A stretch of DNA of 6,192 nucleotides from JBBRHH01 sp038222915 (lineage in GTDB: Bacteria; Planctomycetota; Phycisphaerae; Tepidisphaerales; Tepidisphaeraceae): the NCBI GenBank assembly GCA_038222915.1, contig JBBRHH010000385.1, positions 1 to 6,192 of the forward strand, in the 5' to 3' direction. Position 1 is the first letter of the stretch. The number at the start of each line of letters is the position of its first letter. The translations under genes and the position numbers were made by a program. Shown in pieces: positions 1 to 5,908 of the stretch. The notes beneath the pieces were generated by a model. It was not told the DNA's origin and did not search any database. It worked only from the letters and a program-made list of their open reading frames with translations.

Positions 1-266
1 GTATTAGCTATCTTCTCGCCCCACACCACGTCGTTTTCGTAAGCATCGATGTGTTCGACATCAGGAAAGAAAGCGCGATTCAGGAATGTCGACGTGCTGT
101 AATCACCACATCCGAACTCCAAAACTCGCCGTACAGATCTCATTCGAGCCGCCGCGAGCAGTACCGGAAGGTGAGTGGCATACGCATTCTCGGCGCGACT
201 TGGAATGCGAAGGACGTAACGGTCAACCGTCCGCCGCAGGAGTTGCTTAATTCGACCAATTGCCAC
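1..266 (-). CDS. Class I SAM-dependent methyltransferase, N-terminal part (runs off left edge)
   Basis: Reading the minus strand from GTG at 266 gives 88 open codons to the window edge, so the C-terminus is missing. Residues 48-62 read VLEFGCGDYSTSTFL, a good SAM-binding motif I (glycine loop), followed by a hydrophobic strand ending in HIDAYEND (about 72-79), where an acidic residue would contact the SAM ribose. The roughly 45 residues before motif I are basic and helical. An in-frame TGA, which is the stop of the upstream ABC ATPase gene, lies two codons before the GTG, so no earlier start is possible; GAGG sits 4 nt upstream of the GTG, close but usable. The target is unknown. Placement directly behind a Wzt-type ATPase suggests methylation of the exported glycan, possibly its end, but that is inference. 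The methyltransferase fold assignment is fairly secure; the substrate is not. Confidence 0.72.
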   Translation of the reverse strand, partial: MAIGRIKQLLRRTVDRYVLRIPSRAENAYATHLPVLLAAARMRSVRRVLEFGCGDYSTSTFLNRAFFPDVEHIDAYENDVVWGEKIAN

Positions 267-272
267 GATTCC

Positions 273-1514
273 TCACGATCGCTGATTCAAAAGTGCATGT
301 GCTCGCATGCCGATCATCCCAAACCAACTGTCTAGGCGTCGTCCGCCGTATACTGGGGTTTCTGCCACGTCGAATCGAGTGGTCCTGGAGAGTATTTCGA
401 TAACTCCATTCGCCATGTCCTTCAAATGTACTTCAACTTGATACGTTCCAGGCATAAGAGGAAAATTATCGATGCAAAAGCCGAGTTCTGCCACTTTGCC
501 AGCCGCTAACCGCCCGGAGGTCTTGAAGTCTTTGAAATCCAGTCCTGCCAAACGCTGGTTATCAAGTGTAAGGAAACCTACGTACATATTTGGATCGCCA
601 ATATCGACTTTGGGAATAAACGAAACCATGACCTTTACGCGATCAAAGGTCTTAATGACGGGCCCGCTCTCGCCGTTGATCTCGACCGACAATACTTTGA
701 ACGACGCTGTCTCTACGATTTCAATTTGCGACTCTTCCGATAGTTCCTTGGCAAGGTACTTATCAATGATGGGATTAACATCGCCCTGGTCGATCAACGC
801 TCCGCGGTGCAGGATGATGCCCGTGGTGCAAATCTGACGCACTGCAGCCAGATTATGGCTTACGAAGAGGATTGTGCGACCACCTTTTGCCACCTCACGC
901 ATTTTCGAGAAGCACTTTTTCTGAAACTGAGCGTCACCGACGGCCAGCACTTCGTCAATAACCAGAATTTCTGGCTCGAGATGAACAGCCACGGCGAAGG
1001 CCAAGCGCATATACATGCCGCTTGAATAGCGTTTCACGGGTGTGTCCAAGAACCTCTCAACGTCAGCGAATGCGACCATTTCATCGAACTTCCGCCGGAT
1101 CTCTGCGCGGCGCATGCCCAAGATCGCGCCGTTCAGATAAATATTTTCTCGGCCCGTCAATTCAGGGTGAAAACCCGTCCCAACCTCAAGCAGGCTGCCG
1201 ATTCGTCCGCGGAATTCAACTGTCCCCTCGGTTGGCTCGGTGACACGGGAAAGAAGCTTCAGAAGAGTGCTCTTGCCGGCACCGTTGCGGCCTACGACTC
1301 CGACCACATCGCCTTGATGGACATCGAATGAAATATCGCGAACAGCCCACAGGAAATCGGATGACTTCAGTGACGCATTCTGATCACCCTTCAACCATCG
1401 AAGTGGCGCTCTCATCGCACCCATGAGCGACTCGCGCGCCGTCCTGTACGCTTCGGCGGAGCCAAGCCTGTACTCTTTTCCCAGTTGTTCGACTCGGATG
1501 GCTACACTTCCCAT
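273..1514 (-). CDS. wzt: Wzt-type ABC transporter ATP-binding protein with C-terminal glycan-recognition domain
   Basis: This is the ATPase of an ABC exporter for lipid-linked polysaccharide (O-antigen/teichoic acid type), acting on the cytoplasmic face with the permease encoded just upstream. From ATG 1514 the protein has 413 residues. It shows Walker A GRNGAGKST (75-83), the Wzt/TagH-typical LLEVGTGFHPELTGREN (108-124) in place of the usual Q-loop glutamine, the signature YSSGM (163-167), Walker B ILVIDE (183-188), the D-loop region VLAVGD (189-194) and switch histidine H220. Residues about 265-385 form a beta-rich domain like the Wzt C-terminal domain, which in characterised systems binds the exported polymer's terminus. 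Start choice: ATG 1514 lies 1 nt after the permease stop and gives MGSVAIRVEQLGKEY, matching family N-termini; in-frame ATG 1526 and TTG 1532 would overlap the permease gene. The stretch coding the C-terminal domain is clearly poorer in GC than the nucleotide-binding domain. Confidence 0.92.
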   Translation of the reverse strand: MGSVAIRVEQLGKEYRLGSAEAYRTARESLMGAMRAPLRWLKGDQNASLKSSDFLWAVRDISFDVHQGDVVGVVGRNGAGKSTLLKLLSRVTEPTEGTVEFRGRIGSLLEVGTGFHPELTGRENIYLNGAILGMRRAEIRRKFDEMVAFADVERFLDTPVKRYSSGMYMRLAFAVAVHLEPEILVIDEVLAVGDAQFQKKCFSKMREVAKGGRTILFVSHNLAAVRQICTTGIILHRGALIDQGDVNPIIDKYLAKELSEESQIEIVETASFKVLSVEINGESGPVIKTFDRVKVMVSFIPKVDIGDPNMYVGFLTLDNQRLAGLDFKDFKTSGRLAAGKVAELGFCIDNFPLMPGTYQVEVHLKDMANGVIEILSRTTRFDVAETPVYGGRRLDSWFGMIGMRAHALLNQRS

Positions 1515-1515
1515 G

Positions 1516-2397
1516 CTATACCACATCTGCAAACGTCTTTTCCATTCGCCGGAAATAAAATAGCCCGCCGATGAGCAACAAGATCGTCACGAAGGACGAG
1601 ATTAAGATGATCATTCCAGGCGGTCGCCCGCCCAAAAGCGCCCATTTAAATCCCTCCACCACGCCCACCATAGGATTCAACGCATATACCGATTGCCAAG
1701 CCGCCGGCAGTTTGGTTCGGACAATATCGATGGGGTAGGCCACCGGCGTGGTGAACATCCAGATTTGTGCGAGGAATGGGATTACATAGCGGATGTCCCG
1801 ATACTCCACGTTAAGCGCTGACAGCCATAACCCGGCGGCCATGGCAGTGGTAACCGCGAGCAATATGAAGAGCGGTAGAAGTAGAATCGCCGACGTAGGA
1901 ACAATGTGATACCATGCCATCAAGGCGATCAAAATGACGAAGGCAATCAGGAAATCTACGACACCGACAAGCACTCCTGCGGCCGGAATCATGAGTCGCG
2001 GGAAATATACTTTGGTAATGAGATTCTGGTTACCCACCAAGCTGTTGCCAGCATTTGTTAGCGCGTTCTCAAACAGTTTCCAAGGCAACAGAGCCGTGAA
2101 CGTGAGGATCGGGTAGGGAATGGATGTCTGTGCTTGAAGGCCGCCCAATCGCCCGAAAAATATCGTGAAGACGATCATGGTGAAGAGCGGCTGAATGACT
2201 GCCCATAAAGCTCCCAGTGCCGTCTGCTTATATCGCACCTTCACATCGCGCATGGTTAGAAACCACAATAGCTCCCGATAATTCCAGAGTTCCTTCAAAT
2301 TGATCGGTTGCCATCCCGAGCGCGCGCGCAGCACGGTGTGAATATTGCTTTCCCGAGCAATAGTTTCTGACGATGGAGGATCGATCGTGGCGGTCAT
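1516..2397 (-). CDS. wzm: Wzm/TagG-type ABC-2 polysaccharide export permease
   Basis: This is the membrane subunit that, with the Wzt ATPase, moves undecaprenyl-linked glycan across the inner membrane. The 293-residue product has a cytoplasmic N-terminus with an amphipathic stretch (ELWNYRELLWFLTMRDVKVRYKQ, about 36-58; key features W38, R50-D51, R55), then about six hydrophobic segments at roughly 62-82, 95-112, 139-161, 169-193, 203-222 and 262-281. The cytoplasmic loop NLITKVYFPRLMIP (125-138) and NPMVGVVEGFKWALLG (241-256) are typical ABC-2 export permease landmarks. Length is slightly above the usual 260-280 because of an extra N-terminal tail of about 25 residues. ATG 2397 is the only start: an in-frame stop lies upstream with no start codon between. 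No clear Shine-Dalgarno precedes it. It follows a 105-nt spacer, so its transcript could begin there or read through from the gene upstream. Confidence 0.93.
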   Translation of the reverse strand: MTATIDPPSSETIARESNIHTVLRARSGWQPINLKELWNYRELLWFLTMRDVKVRYKQTALGALWAVIQPLFTMIVFTIFFGRLGGLQAQTSIPYPILTFTALLPWKLFENALTNAGNSLVGNQNLITKVYFPRLMIPAAGVLVGVVDFLIAFVILIALMAWYHIVPTSAILLLPLFILLAVTTAMAAGLWLSALNVEYRDIRYVIPFLAQIWMFTTPVAYPIDIVRTKLPAAWQSVYALNPMVGVVEGFKWALLGGRPPGMIILISSFVTILLLIGGLFYFRRMEKTFADVV

Positions 2398-2441
2398 GGA
2401 GTTGGCCGAACAGGTTAGGACTTAGCTTACAGTTCATCTCC

Positions 2442-2473
2442 TGACGAAGCCGTCAACGATGCCCCTCGTTAAC
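2442..2473 (-). promoter_or_regulatory. Two overlapping, mutually exclusive hairpins upstream of the permease gene
   Basis: In the 105-nt spacer (2398-2502), minus-strand RNA can form stem A, GUUAACGA (2473-2466) with UCGUUGAC (2459-2452): 8 pairs including one G-U, around loop GGGGCA. Stem B is UGACG (2455-2451) with CGUCA (2446-2442), loop GCUU. The two share bases 2452-2455, so only one can form at a time. No U-run follows either, so neither is a standard intrinsic terminator. A TTGACG hexamer (2456-2451) overlaps them but has no convincing -10 partner. Attenuation or processing is possible; chance is also possible. Confidence 0.25.
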
Positions 2474-2502
2474 TGAGTATGGAACAGATCTCTATCAGAT
2501 GT

Positions 2503-3351
2503 TCAATCCTTACGCTCGATAATCACCTGAATCATCCCGCTGGACTTTGCATAATCTACGCCGACGTTCATGTAGAAAAACAGCGGACCAGAGACGGTTG
2601 GTTTGAATCCCGCGGGATCAGCTGCGTTTAAGCGCTCACGATTGTCAATGTTTACACCGAGACATCCGAGTGGAAGCGTTCCATTGTTAGCGCCTTTAAA
2701 TCCCAGGGCGGAACACTCCGTTTCTGGTCCCGCGCCGGTGCGCCACGTTCCATGGGTTCGACAAACGTATCGGTGTCCGGCAATCACGTTGAATCCAGTC
2801 GGCACCCATAGAGGTTGAGCAGCCACTTCAAAATATGACCGATCATCTCGCCCTTCGCCTCGAATCAGGTTCCCACGCAGTCGCCAGATCTTCTCGACCG
2901 CAGCCGAATTTTTGGCCGCGTCGGCCTCCTTCTCCATTCCATCAAGCTTTTTCAGGAACTCTTGCTCGGCGGTGTCCAGTTTTTCCGTGAACGTATCCTG
3001 GGTCTTGACCTTCCTCTCCGCCTCGACGCGCGCTGCACGCTCGTCAACACTCTTCGACGAATCGGCCAGTTCCAGAACTTTACGGTAAGCCGCAACAGCC
3101 TGCGTCGCCTGATTGGTCTTGTCGTAGAGGCGTCCGAGCATCTGGTAATCTTTGAATGTCCCGCCACCGCCGGCCGTAACCTCACTCAAGATTGAAATTG
3201 CTTCCTTGTCCTTGCCGTCAAAGGCAAGTTGCTGGGCGGCTTTCCGTTTTGCATCTGCGACAGCATCTCCGGCAGCGGAAGCCGACGGCACGCACCAAGT
3301 CATCGTCAACAGGCCGACAAGAGCCGAGATGAGGATGAGACTCCAACGCAT
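2503..3351 (-). CDS. Exported TPR/coiled-coil protein with LecA-like C-terminal domain
   Basis: I do not recognise a characterised orthologue. From ATG 3351 the product has 282 residues. Residues 1-26 form a Sec signal peptide (MRW, hydrophobic core, ASA|A cleavage likely after 26). Residues about 33-97 look like one to two TPR-type helical repeats (core YQMLGRLYDKTNQATQAVA, 69-87). Residues about 100-160 are charged helix, probably coiled coil. Residues about 175-282 are a beta-rich domain with GTW at 201-203, Cys at 197, 213 and 230, and an SGMIQVIIER end (271-280). Its pattern recalls the LecA/PA-IL galactophilic lectin fold, but the stretch matching LecA's calcium/sugar loop reads NVGVDYAKSSG, lacking the paired Asn ligands, so binding is unproven. 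Start choice: GGAG at 3361-3358 lies 6 nt before ATG 3351. ATG 3363, overlapping the upstream TGA by one base, and GTG 3366 are alternatives. Placement before wzm/wzt hints at a periplasmic or envelope role with the glycan. Confidence 0.7.
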   Translation of the reverse strand: MRWSLILISALVGLLTMTWCVPSASAAGDAVADAKRKAAQQLAFDGKDKEAISILSEVTAGGGGTFKDYQMLGRLYDKTNQATQAVAAYRKVLELADSSKSVDERAARVEAERKVKTQDTFTEKLDTAEQEFLKKLDGMEKEADAAKNSAAVEKIWRLRGNLIRGEGRDDRSYFEVAAQPLWVPTGFNVIAGHRYVCRTHGTWRTGAGPETECSALGFKGANNGTLPLGCLGVNIDNRERLNAADPAGFKPTVSGPLFFYMNVGVDYAKSSGMIQVIIERKD

Positions 3352-3357
3352 CACACA

Positions 3358-3361
3358 CTCC
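3358..3361 (-). promoter_or_regulatory. Ribosome binding site GGAG choosing ATG 3351
   Basis: Minus-strand GGAG at 3361-3358 is 6 nt from ATG 3351. It favours this start, which gives a compact signal peptide, over ATG 3363, which is preceded only by a G-run. It lies just downstream of the dehydrogenase stop (3365-3363), which fits translation re-initiation. Confidence 0.5.
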
Positions 3362-3362
3362 A

Positions 3363-4694
3363 TCACGCCCCCAATATATGATCTCGTCGCCCCTTCACCT
3401 TCCGAAGCGCATTTCGCGTATCCACAATCCGCCTTCCATTGTCGGCCACCATTTGCCAGTCATAGGCTGCATGATTGGTCGCGATCAGCACACAATCATA
3501 TTTCTTCAATGTTTCTGCGCTCAACGCTATGCTCGACATTTGCAGGTCGTGGTGCCGCATCTTGTGCGTGGCCGGCACGTGCGGGTCGTTGTAATCCACC
3601 TCTGCGCCCAACTCTTCCAATTTTTCGATCAATTCGAAGCTGGGACTCTCTCGTACATCGTCCACATCGGGCTTATACGCCAACCCGAGCACCAGAATCT
3701 TCGAACCACGAACGGCCTTGCCATCCTTATTCAAGGCCAAGGATGTTCGTTGTACTACGTATTCGGGCATTGCGCGGTTCACCTCGCCGGCGAGCTCGAT
3801 AAACCGTGTCGCGAAGCCAACTTCCCGCGCTTTCCACGTGAGATAGAACGGGTCAATCGGGATGCAATGGCCACCCAGTCCGGGCCCGGGGTAGAAAGCC
3901 TGGAAGCCAAACGGTTTTGTTGCGGCAGCCGCGATGACCTCCCACACGTCAATGCCCATCGCGGTCAGCACGACCTTCATCTCATTGACCATCGCAATAT
4001 TCACCGCGCGATAGATGTTTTCGAGCAGCTTAGCCGCTTCCGCGACTTCGGCGGTGCTGACGGGTACAACTTCTTTGATCGCGGCCCGATAGAGTTCCAC
4101 AGCCACTTTGCCGCTCGCTTCATCGAGGCCGCCGACCAGCTTGGGAATCGTCTGGGTGTTGAAGTCCTTTCGGCCTGGATCCTCACGCTCGGGCGAGAAC
4201 GCCAGAAACACGTCCTTGCCGCAAGCAAATCCACGCGCTTCAAACGGTGGCAACATCAATTCGCGGGTTGTCCCGGGATATGTGGATGACTCCAGCACAA
4301 CGAGTTGGCCAGGACGCAACGTTTTGGCAATGTCGCTGGTCGTGATCTCAATGAAACTCATGTCCGGTTCAAGGTGCTTTCCCAGTGGCGTGGGAACGCA
4401 AACGATGATCGCGTCCGCCTCGCCAAGACGGCCAAGATCCGAAGTGGCCTGAAAACGACCCGACGCGACCATTTCCTTGACGAAATCTTCACCCAAATGC
4501 TTGAGGTAATTCTGACCAGCCGCCAGTGCTTCGATCTTTCGCCGATCTACGTCAAACCCGATCGCGGGGAAACCGGCGGCCCAGAAGGCGCGCACCAGCG
4601 GTAGACCGACATAACCCAAGCCGATGACGCCGACTACAGCCGAGCGATCAGCTATCCTGCGCAGCAGTATTTCCAGTTGGTTTGAGGAGGCCAT
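3363..4694 (-). CDS. Nucleotide-sugar 6-dehydrogenase (UDP-GlcNAc/UDP-ManNAc dehydrogenase type)
   Basis: This enzyme oxidises C6 of a UDP-sugar twice with NAD+, giving the uronic acid used for acidic surface glycans. The 443-residue product has the full three-domain UDPGDH/GMD layout. The Rossmann motif is GLGYVG (25-30), with acidic D48 for the NAD ribose. Other landmarks are SSTYPGTT (136-143), FSPERED (166-172), the central helix AAKLLENIYRAVNIAMVNEM (220-239; K222 and N226 active-site positions), the catalytic-cysteine loop GPGLGGHCIPIDPFYL (C277), and the C-terminal motif GLAYKPDVDDVRESPS (337-352). The GHCIPIDPFYL form resembles WbpA/WecC-like enzymes acting on N-acetylated sugars more than UDP-glucose dehydrogenases, so UDP-GlcNAc is the likelier substrate. 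ATG 4694 lies 3 nt after the thioredoxin stop, with GGTGA just upstream, indicating co-translation. Length is normal and all key residues are present. Confidence 0.92.
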   Translation of the reverse strand: MASSNQLEILLRRIADRSAVVGVIGLGYVGLPLVRAFWAAGFPAIGFDVDRRKIEALAAGQNYLKHLGEDFVKEMVASGRFQATSDLGRLGEADAIIVCVPTPLGKHLEPDMSFIEITTSDIAKTLRPGQLVVLESSTYPGTTRELMLPPFEARGFACGKDVFLAFSPEREDPGRKDFNTQTIPKLVGGLDEASGKVAVELYRAAIKEVVPVSTAEVAEAAKLLENIYRAVNIAMVNEMKVVLTAMGIDVWEVIAAAATKPFGFQAFYPGPGLGGHCIPIDPFYLTWKAREVGFATRFIELAGEVNRAMPEYVVQRTSLALNKDGKAVRGSKILVLGLAYKPDVDDVRESPSFELIEKLEELGAEVDYNDPHVPATHKMRHHDLQMSSIALSAETLKKYDCVLIATNHAAYDWQMVADNGRRIVDTRNALRKVKGRRDHILGA

Positions 4695-4697
4695 TCG

Positions 4698-5147
4698 TCA
4701 CCGCAGAATAGCAGGGTTGGAAGGGGCCTTCAACCACGCCAGAAACTCGTCGGGGTTCATATATCCGGTCTCACTCTTCACGATATTTCCGGCCGCGTCC
4801 AGTATGACAAAATGGGGAATTCCATTGCCTACGTATTTTGCCGCGAGATCCGGGTGTGCATCAACATCCACCCTCACCGGAATATATGCCCCGACAGCGT
4901 TCTCCACGTCTTTATCGGCCCATGTTGTCTGCTTGAGTTTCTGGCATGGCGGGCACCAGGACGCCGTGAAGTAGACGAGCATGGGTTTGTGTGACGCCGC
5001 CGATTCCTGTTGAGCGGCAACAAAGTCCTCTCGCCAGTTGATGAGCTCCGGGCCATCTTTAAAAATCGGGGCGATACTGTAGCACGCCGCAACGGCGCAC
5101 ACGATCAGGAGAAGCGCCAAGAAGGGTTTGAAGGCCTGATTGTTCAT
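4698..5147 (-). CDS. Envelope-anchored thioredoxin-like protein (CPPC)
   Basis: This is a thioredoxin-fold protein facing the periplasm. From ATG 5147 it has 149 residues: an N-terminal hydrophobic segment (about 8-27), then a thioredoxin domain (about 35-140). The redox motif ASWCPPCQK is at 62-70 (C65, C68), and the conserved cis-proline is in NGIPHFVI (P111). The N-terminus could be a membrane anchor, but VAAC at 19-22 fits a lipobox, so it may be a lipoprotein with Cys22 lipidated. ATG 5147 overlaps the upstream methyltransferase stop as ATGA, a classic coupling arrangement. A longer frame from 5204 would overlap that gene by 61 nt and bury the hydrophobic segment, so I reject it. CPPC instead of CGPC occurs in DsbD-gamma-like or thioredoxin_7-type proteins. 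The partner is unknown; the exported three-cysteine protein in the same gene run is one candidate. Confidence 0.85.
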   Translation of the reverse strand: MNNQAFKPFLALLLIVCAVAACYSIAPIFKDGPELINWREDFVAAQQESAASHKPMLVYFTASWCPPCQKLKQTTWADKDVENAVGAYIPVRVDVDAHPDLAAKYVGNGIPHFVILDAAGNIVKSETGYMNPDEFLAWLKAPSNPAILR

Positions 5148-5812
5148 ACGCCGCCGTCTATCGGGTTGGCCGGCTTGGTTCCGGACATGACCATCGACTT
5201 CCACAAGTAGGGCACTCGGCCCGCACCCCGGAATTGTAGGTCCACGAAACCCATTTCGGTAAGAAGGGCGGAAAGAGTTTTTCTGCTCCAGAGCTTAATG
5301 TGGCCACCGTCCCAGAGCGGATTCGCATGAAAATCAAACTTATTGGTCAGTGCAAGGGCAAGATTTTTCCAATATCCGTGGAACGGCGTTGAGCAGACGA
5401 ACTTGCCGCCCGGCTTGAGGGCGGCGAAACAACCAGCTGCGTATTCTCTGGGTTGCATTAGGTGCTCCACGACTTCCGTGCTGATGACCAGATCGAATGG
5501 TTCTTCGCCGAGGTTCTGAAGGACACGCATGTCTGCAGCGAACACTTCAAAACGACCCTTGGGATGAGCCATTCGTGCAATGCTAATTCCCTGTTCGCTC
5601 AAATCGAGTCCCACGACCCTGCAGCCTCGCTCAATAAACTTGCTCGCGAGGTACCCATTGCCGCACCCCACGTCGAGGACCCGCATTCCATCACGTATTG
5701 CGCCGGCCAATTCGAAGAGTGGGGCAAGCAGGTATTCGGTCGCGTGGCATGCTGTTGCACTACTGTACCCGTACTCTTTGTAGGTTGTGGACACACACCA
5801 ATTATCATTCAT
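5144..5812 (-). CDS. Class I SAM-dependent methyltransferase (UbiG/Methyltransf_11-like)
   Basis: This is a complete 222-residue methyltransferase, probably cytosolic. Motif I is VLDVGCGNGYLA (45-56). The acidic end of strand 2 is GLDLSE (68-73, D70), the motif IV region is FDLVISTEVVEHL (106-118), and the post-motif strand is LKPGGKFVCSTP (132-143). The C-terminal part (HGYWKNLALAL at 145-155, GGHIKLWS at 169-176, EMGF at 186-189) resembles methyltransferases common in polysaccharide clusters, so a sugar or lipid-linked glycan intermediate is plausible. The ubiquinone role of UbiG itself is not implied. ATG 5812 is preceded by GGACGGG, a weak ribosome binding site. It is the first gene of the minus-strand run, and its stop overlaps the next start (ATGA). 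The substrate cannot be read from sequence. Confidence 0.87.
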   Translation of the reverse strand: MNDNWCVSTTYKEYGYSSATACHATEYLLAPLFELAGAIRDGMRVLDVGCGNGYLASKFIERGCRVVGLDLSEQGISIARMAHPKGRFEVFAADMRVLQNLGEEPFDLVISTEVVEHLMQPREYAAGCFAALKPGGKFVCSTPFHGYWKNLALALTNKFDFHANPLWDGGHIKLWSRKTLSALLTEMGFVDLQFRGAGRVPYLWKSMVMSGTKPANPIDGGV

Positions 5813-5823
5813 CCCGTCCAGAA

Positions 5824-5829
5824 ATTAAA
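5824..5829 (-). promoter_or_regulatory. -10-like hexamer for the minus-strand operon
   Basis: Minus-strand TTTAAT matches TATAAT at 5 of 6 positions and ends 11 nt before ATG 5812. No good -35 lies 16-18 nt upstream. If used, the transcript would have only a few leader bases. Tentative. Confidence 0.22.
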
Positions 5830-5848
5830 GCAGAACGTTTGGTAGCGA

Positions 5849-5872
5849 GATCTCCGCCGATCTCACCGGATC
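5849..5872. repeat. Three GATC sites phased at exactly 10 bp in the divergent spacer
   Basis: GATC occurs at 5849, 5859 and 5869. The first two copies are GATCTC, and the first is part of the 8-bp palindrome GAGATCTC (5847-5854). GAGATC (5847-5852) and GATCTC (5859-5864) also form an inverted repeat with a 6-nt spacer. One-turn spacing in the centre of the 96-nt divergent region would suit a protein binding one face of the helix, so this is a candidate operator for one or both flanking genes. Function is inferred only from arrangement. Confidence 0.4.
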
Positions 5873-5893
5873 GCGAACCAAGGCCGACGCCTC

Positions 5894-5899
5894 TACAAT
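5894..5899 (+). promoter_or_regulatory. -10-like hexamer for the DinG-like gene, suggesting a leaderless transcript
   Basis: TACAAT matches TATAAT at 5 of 6 positions and ends 9 nt before ATG 5909, so transcription would begin within a few bases of the start codon. This agrees with the absence of a Shine-Dalgarno sequence there. No good -35 is visible at 16-18 nt spacing, so confidence is low. Confidence 0.3.
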
Positions 5900-5908
5900 C
5901 AAATTCCA

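Noticed and set aside
51..335. 94-codon plus-strand frame at the left edge
   Set aside because: It is antisense to the methyltransferase motif I region and the wzt 3' end, and has no domain resemblance.
2228..2437. 69-codon minus-strand frame starting 40 nt before the permease, with AGGAG directly before its ATG
   Set aside because: The Shine-Dalgarno abuts the ATG with no spacing, the frame overlaps the permease gene out of frame for most of its length, and the peptide looks like a frame-shifted shadow.
2503..3351. Lipoprotein signal at Cys20 of the exported TPR protein
   Set aside because: The residues before the cysteine (TMTWC) do not fit a lipobox because tryptophan occupies -1; a standard signal peptidase I site (ASA|A) follows.
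3152..3802. 216-codon plus-strand open frame across the junction of the dehydrogenase and exported-protein genes
   Set aside because: Low-complexity Ser/Arg/Pro-rich translation, antisense to two supported genes, with no motif.
3378..4289. 303-codon open frame on the plus strand, antisense to the dehydrogenase
   Set aside because: It lies wholly inside a well-conserved gene with every catalytic motif, its translation shows no recognisable domain, and GC-rich codon use commonly leaves long antisense frames open.
5148..5204. N-terminal extension of the thioredoxin to a start at 5204
   Set aside because: It would overlap the methyltransferase by 61 nt and put a charged tail before the signal or anchor segment; the ATGA start at 5147 is far better.
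5813..5908. SOS (LexA) box upstream of the DinG-like gene
   Set aside because: No CTGT-N8-ACAG or GAAC-N4-GTTC palindrome is present; only isolated half-site-like GAAC occurrences.
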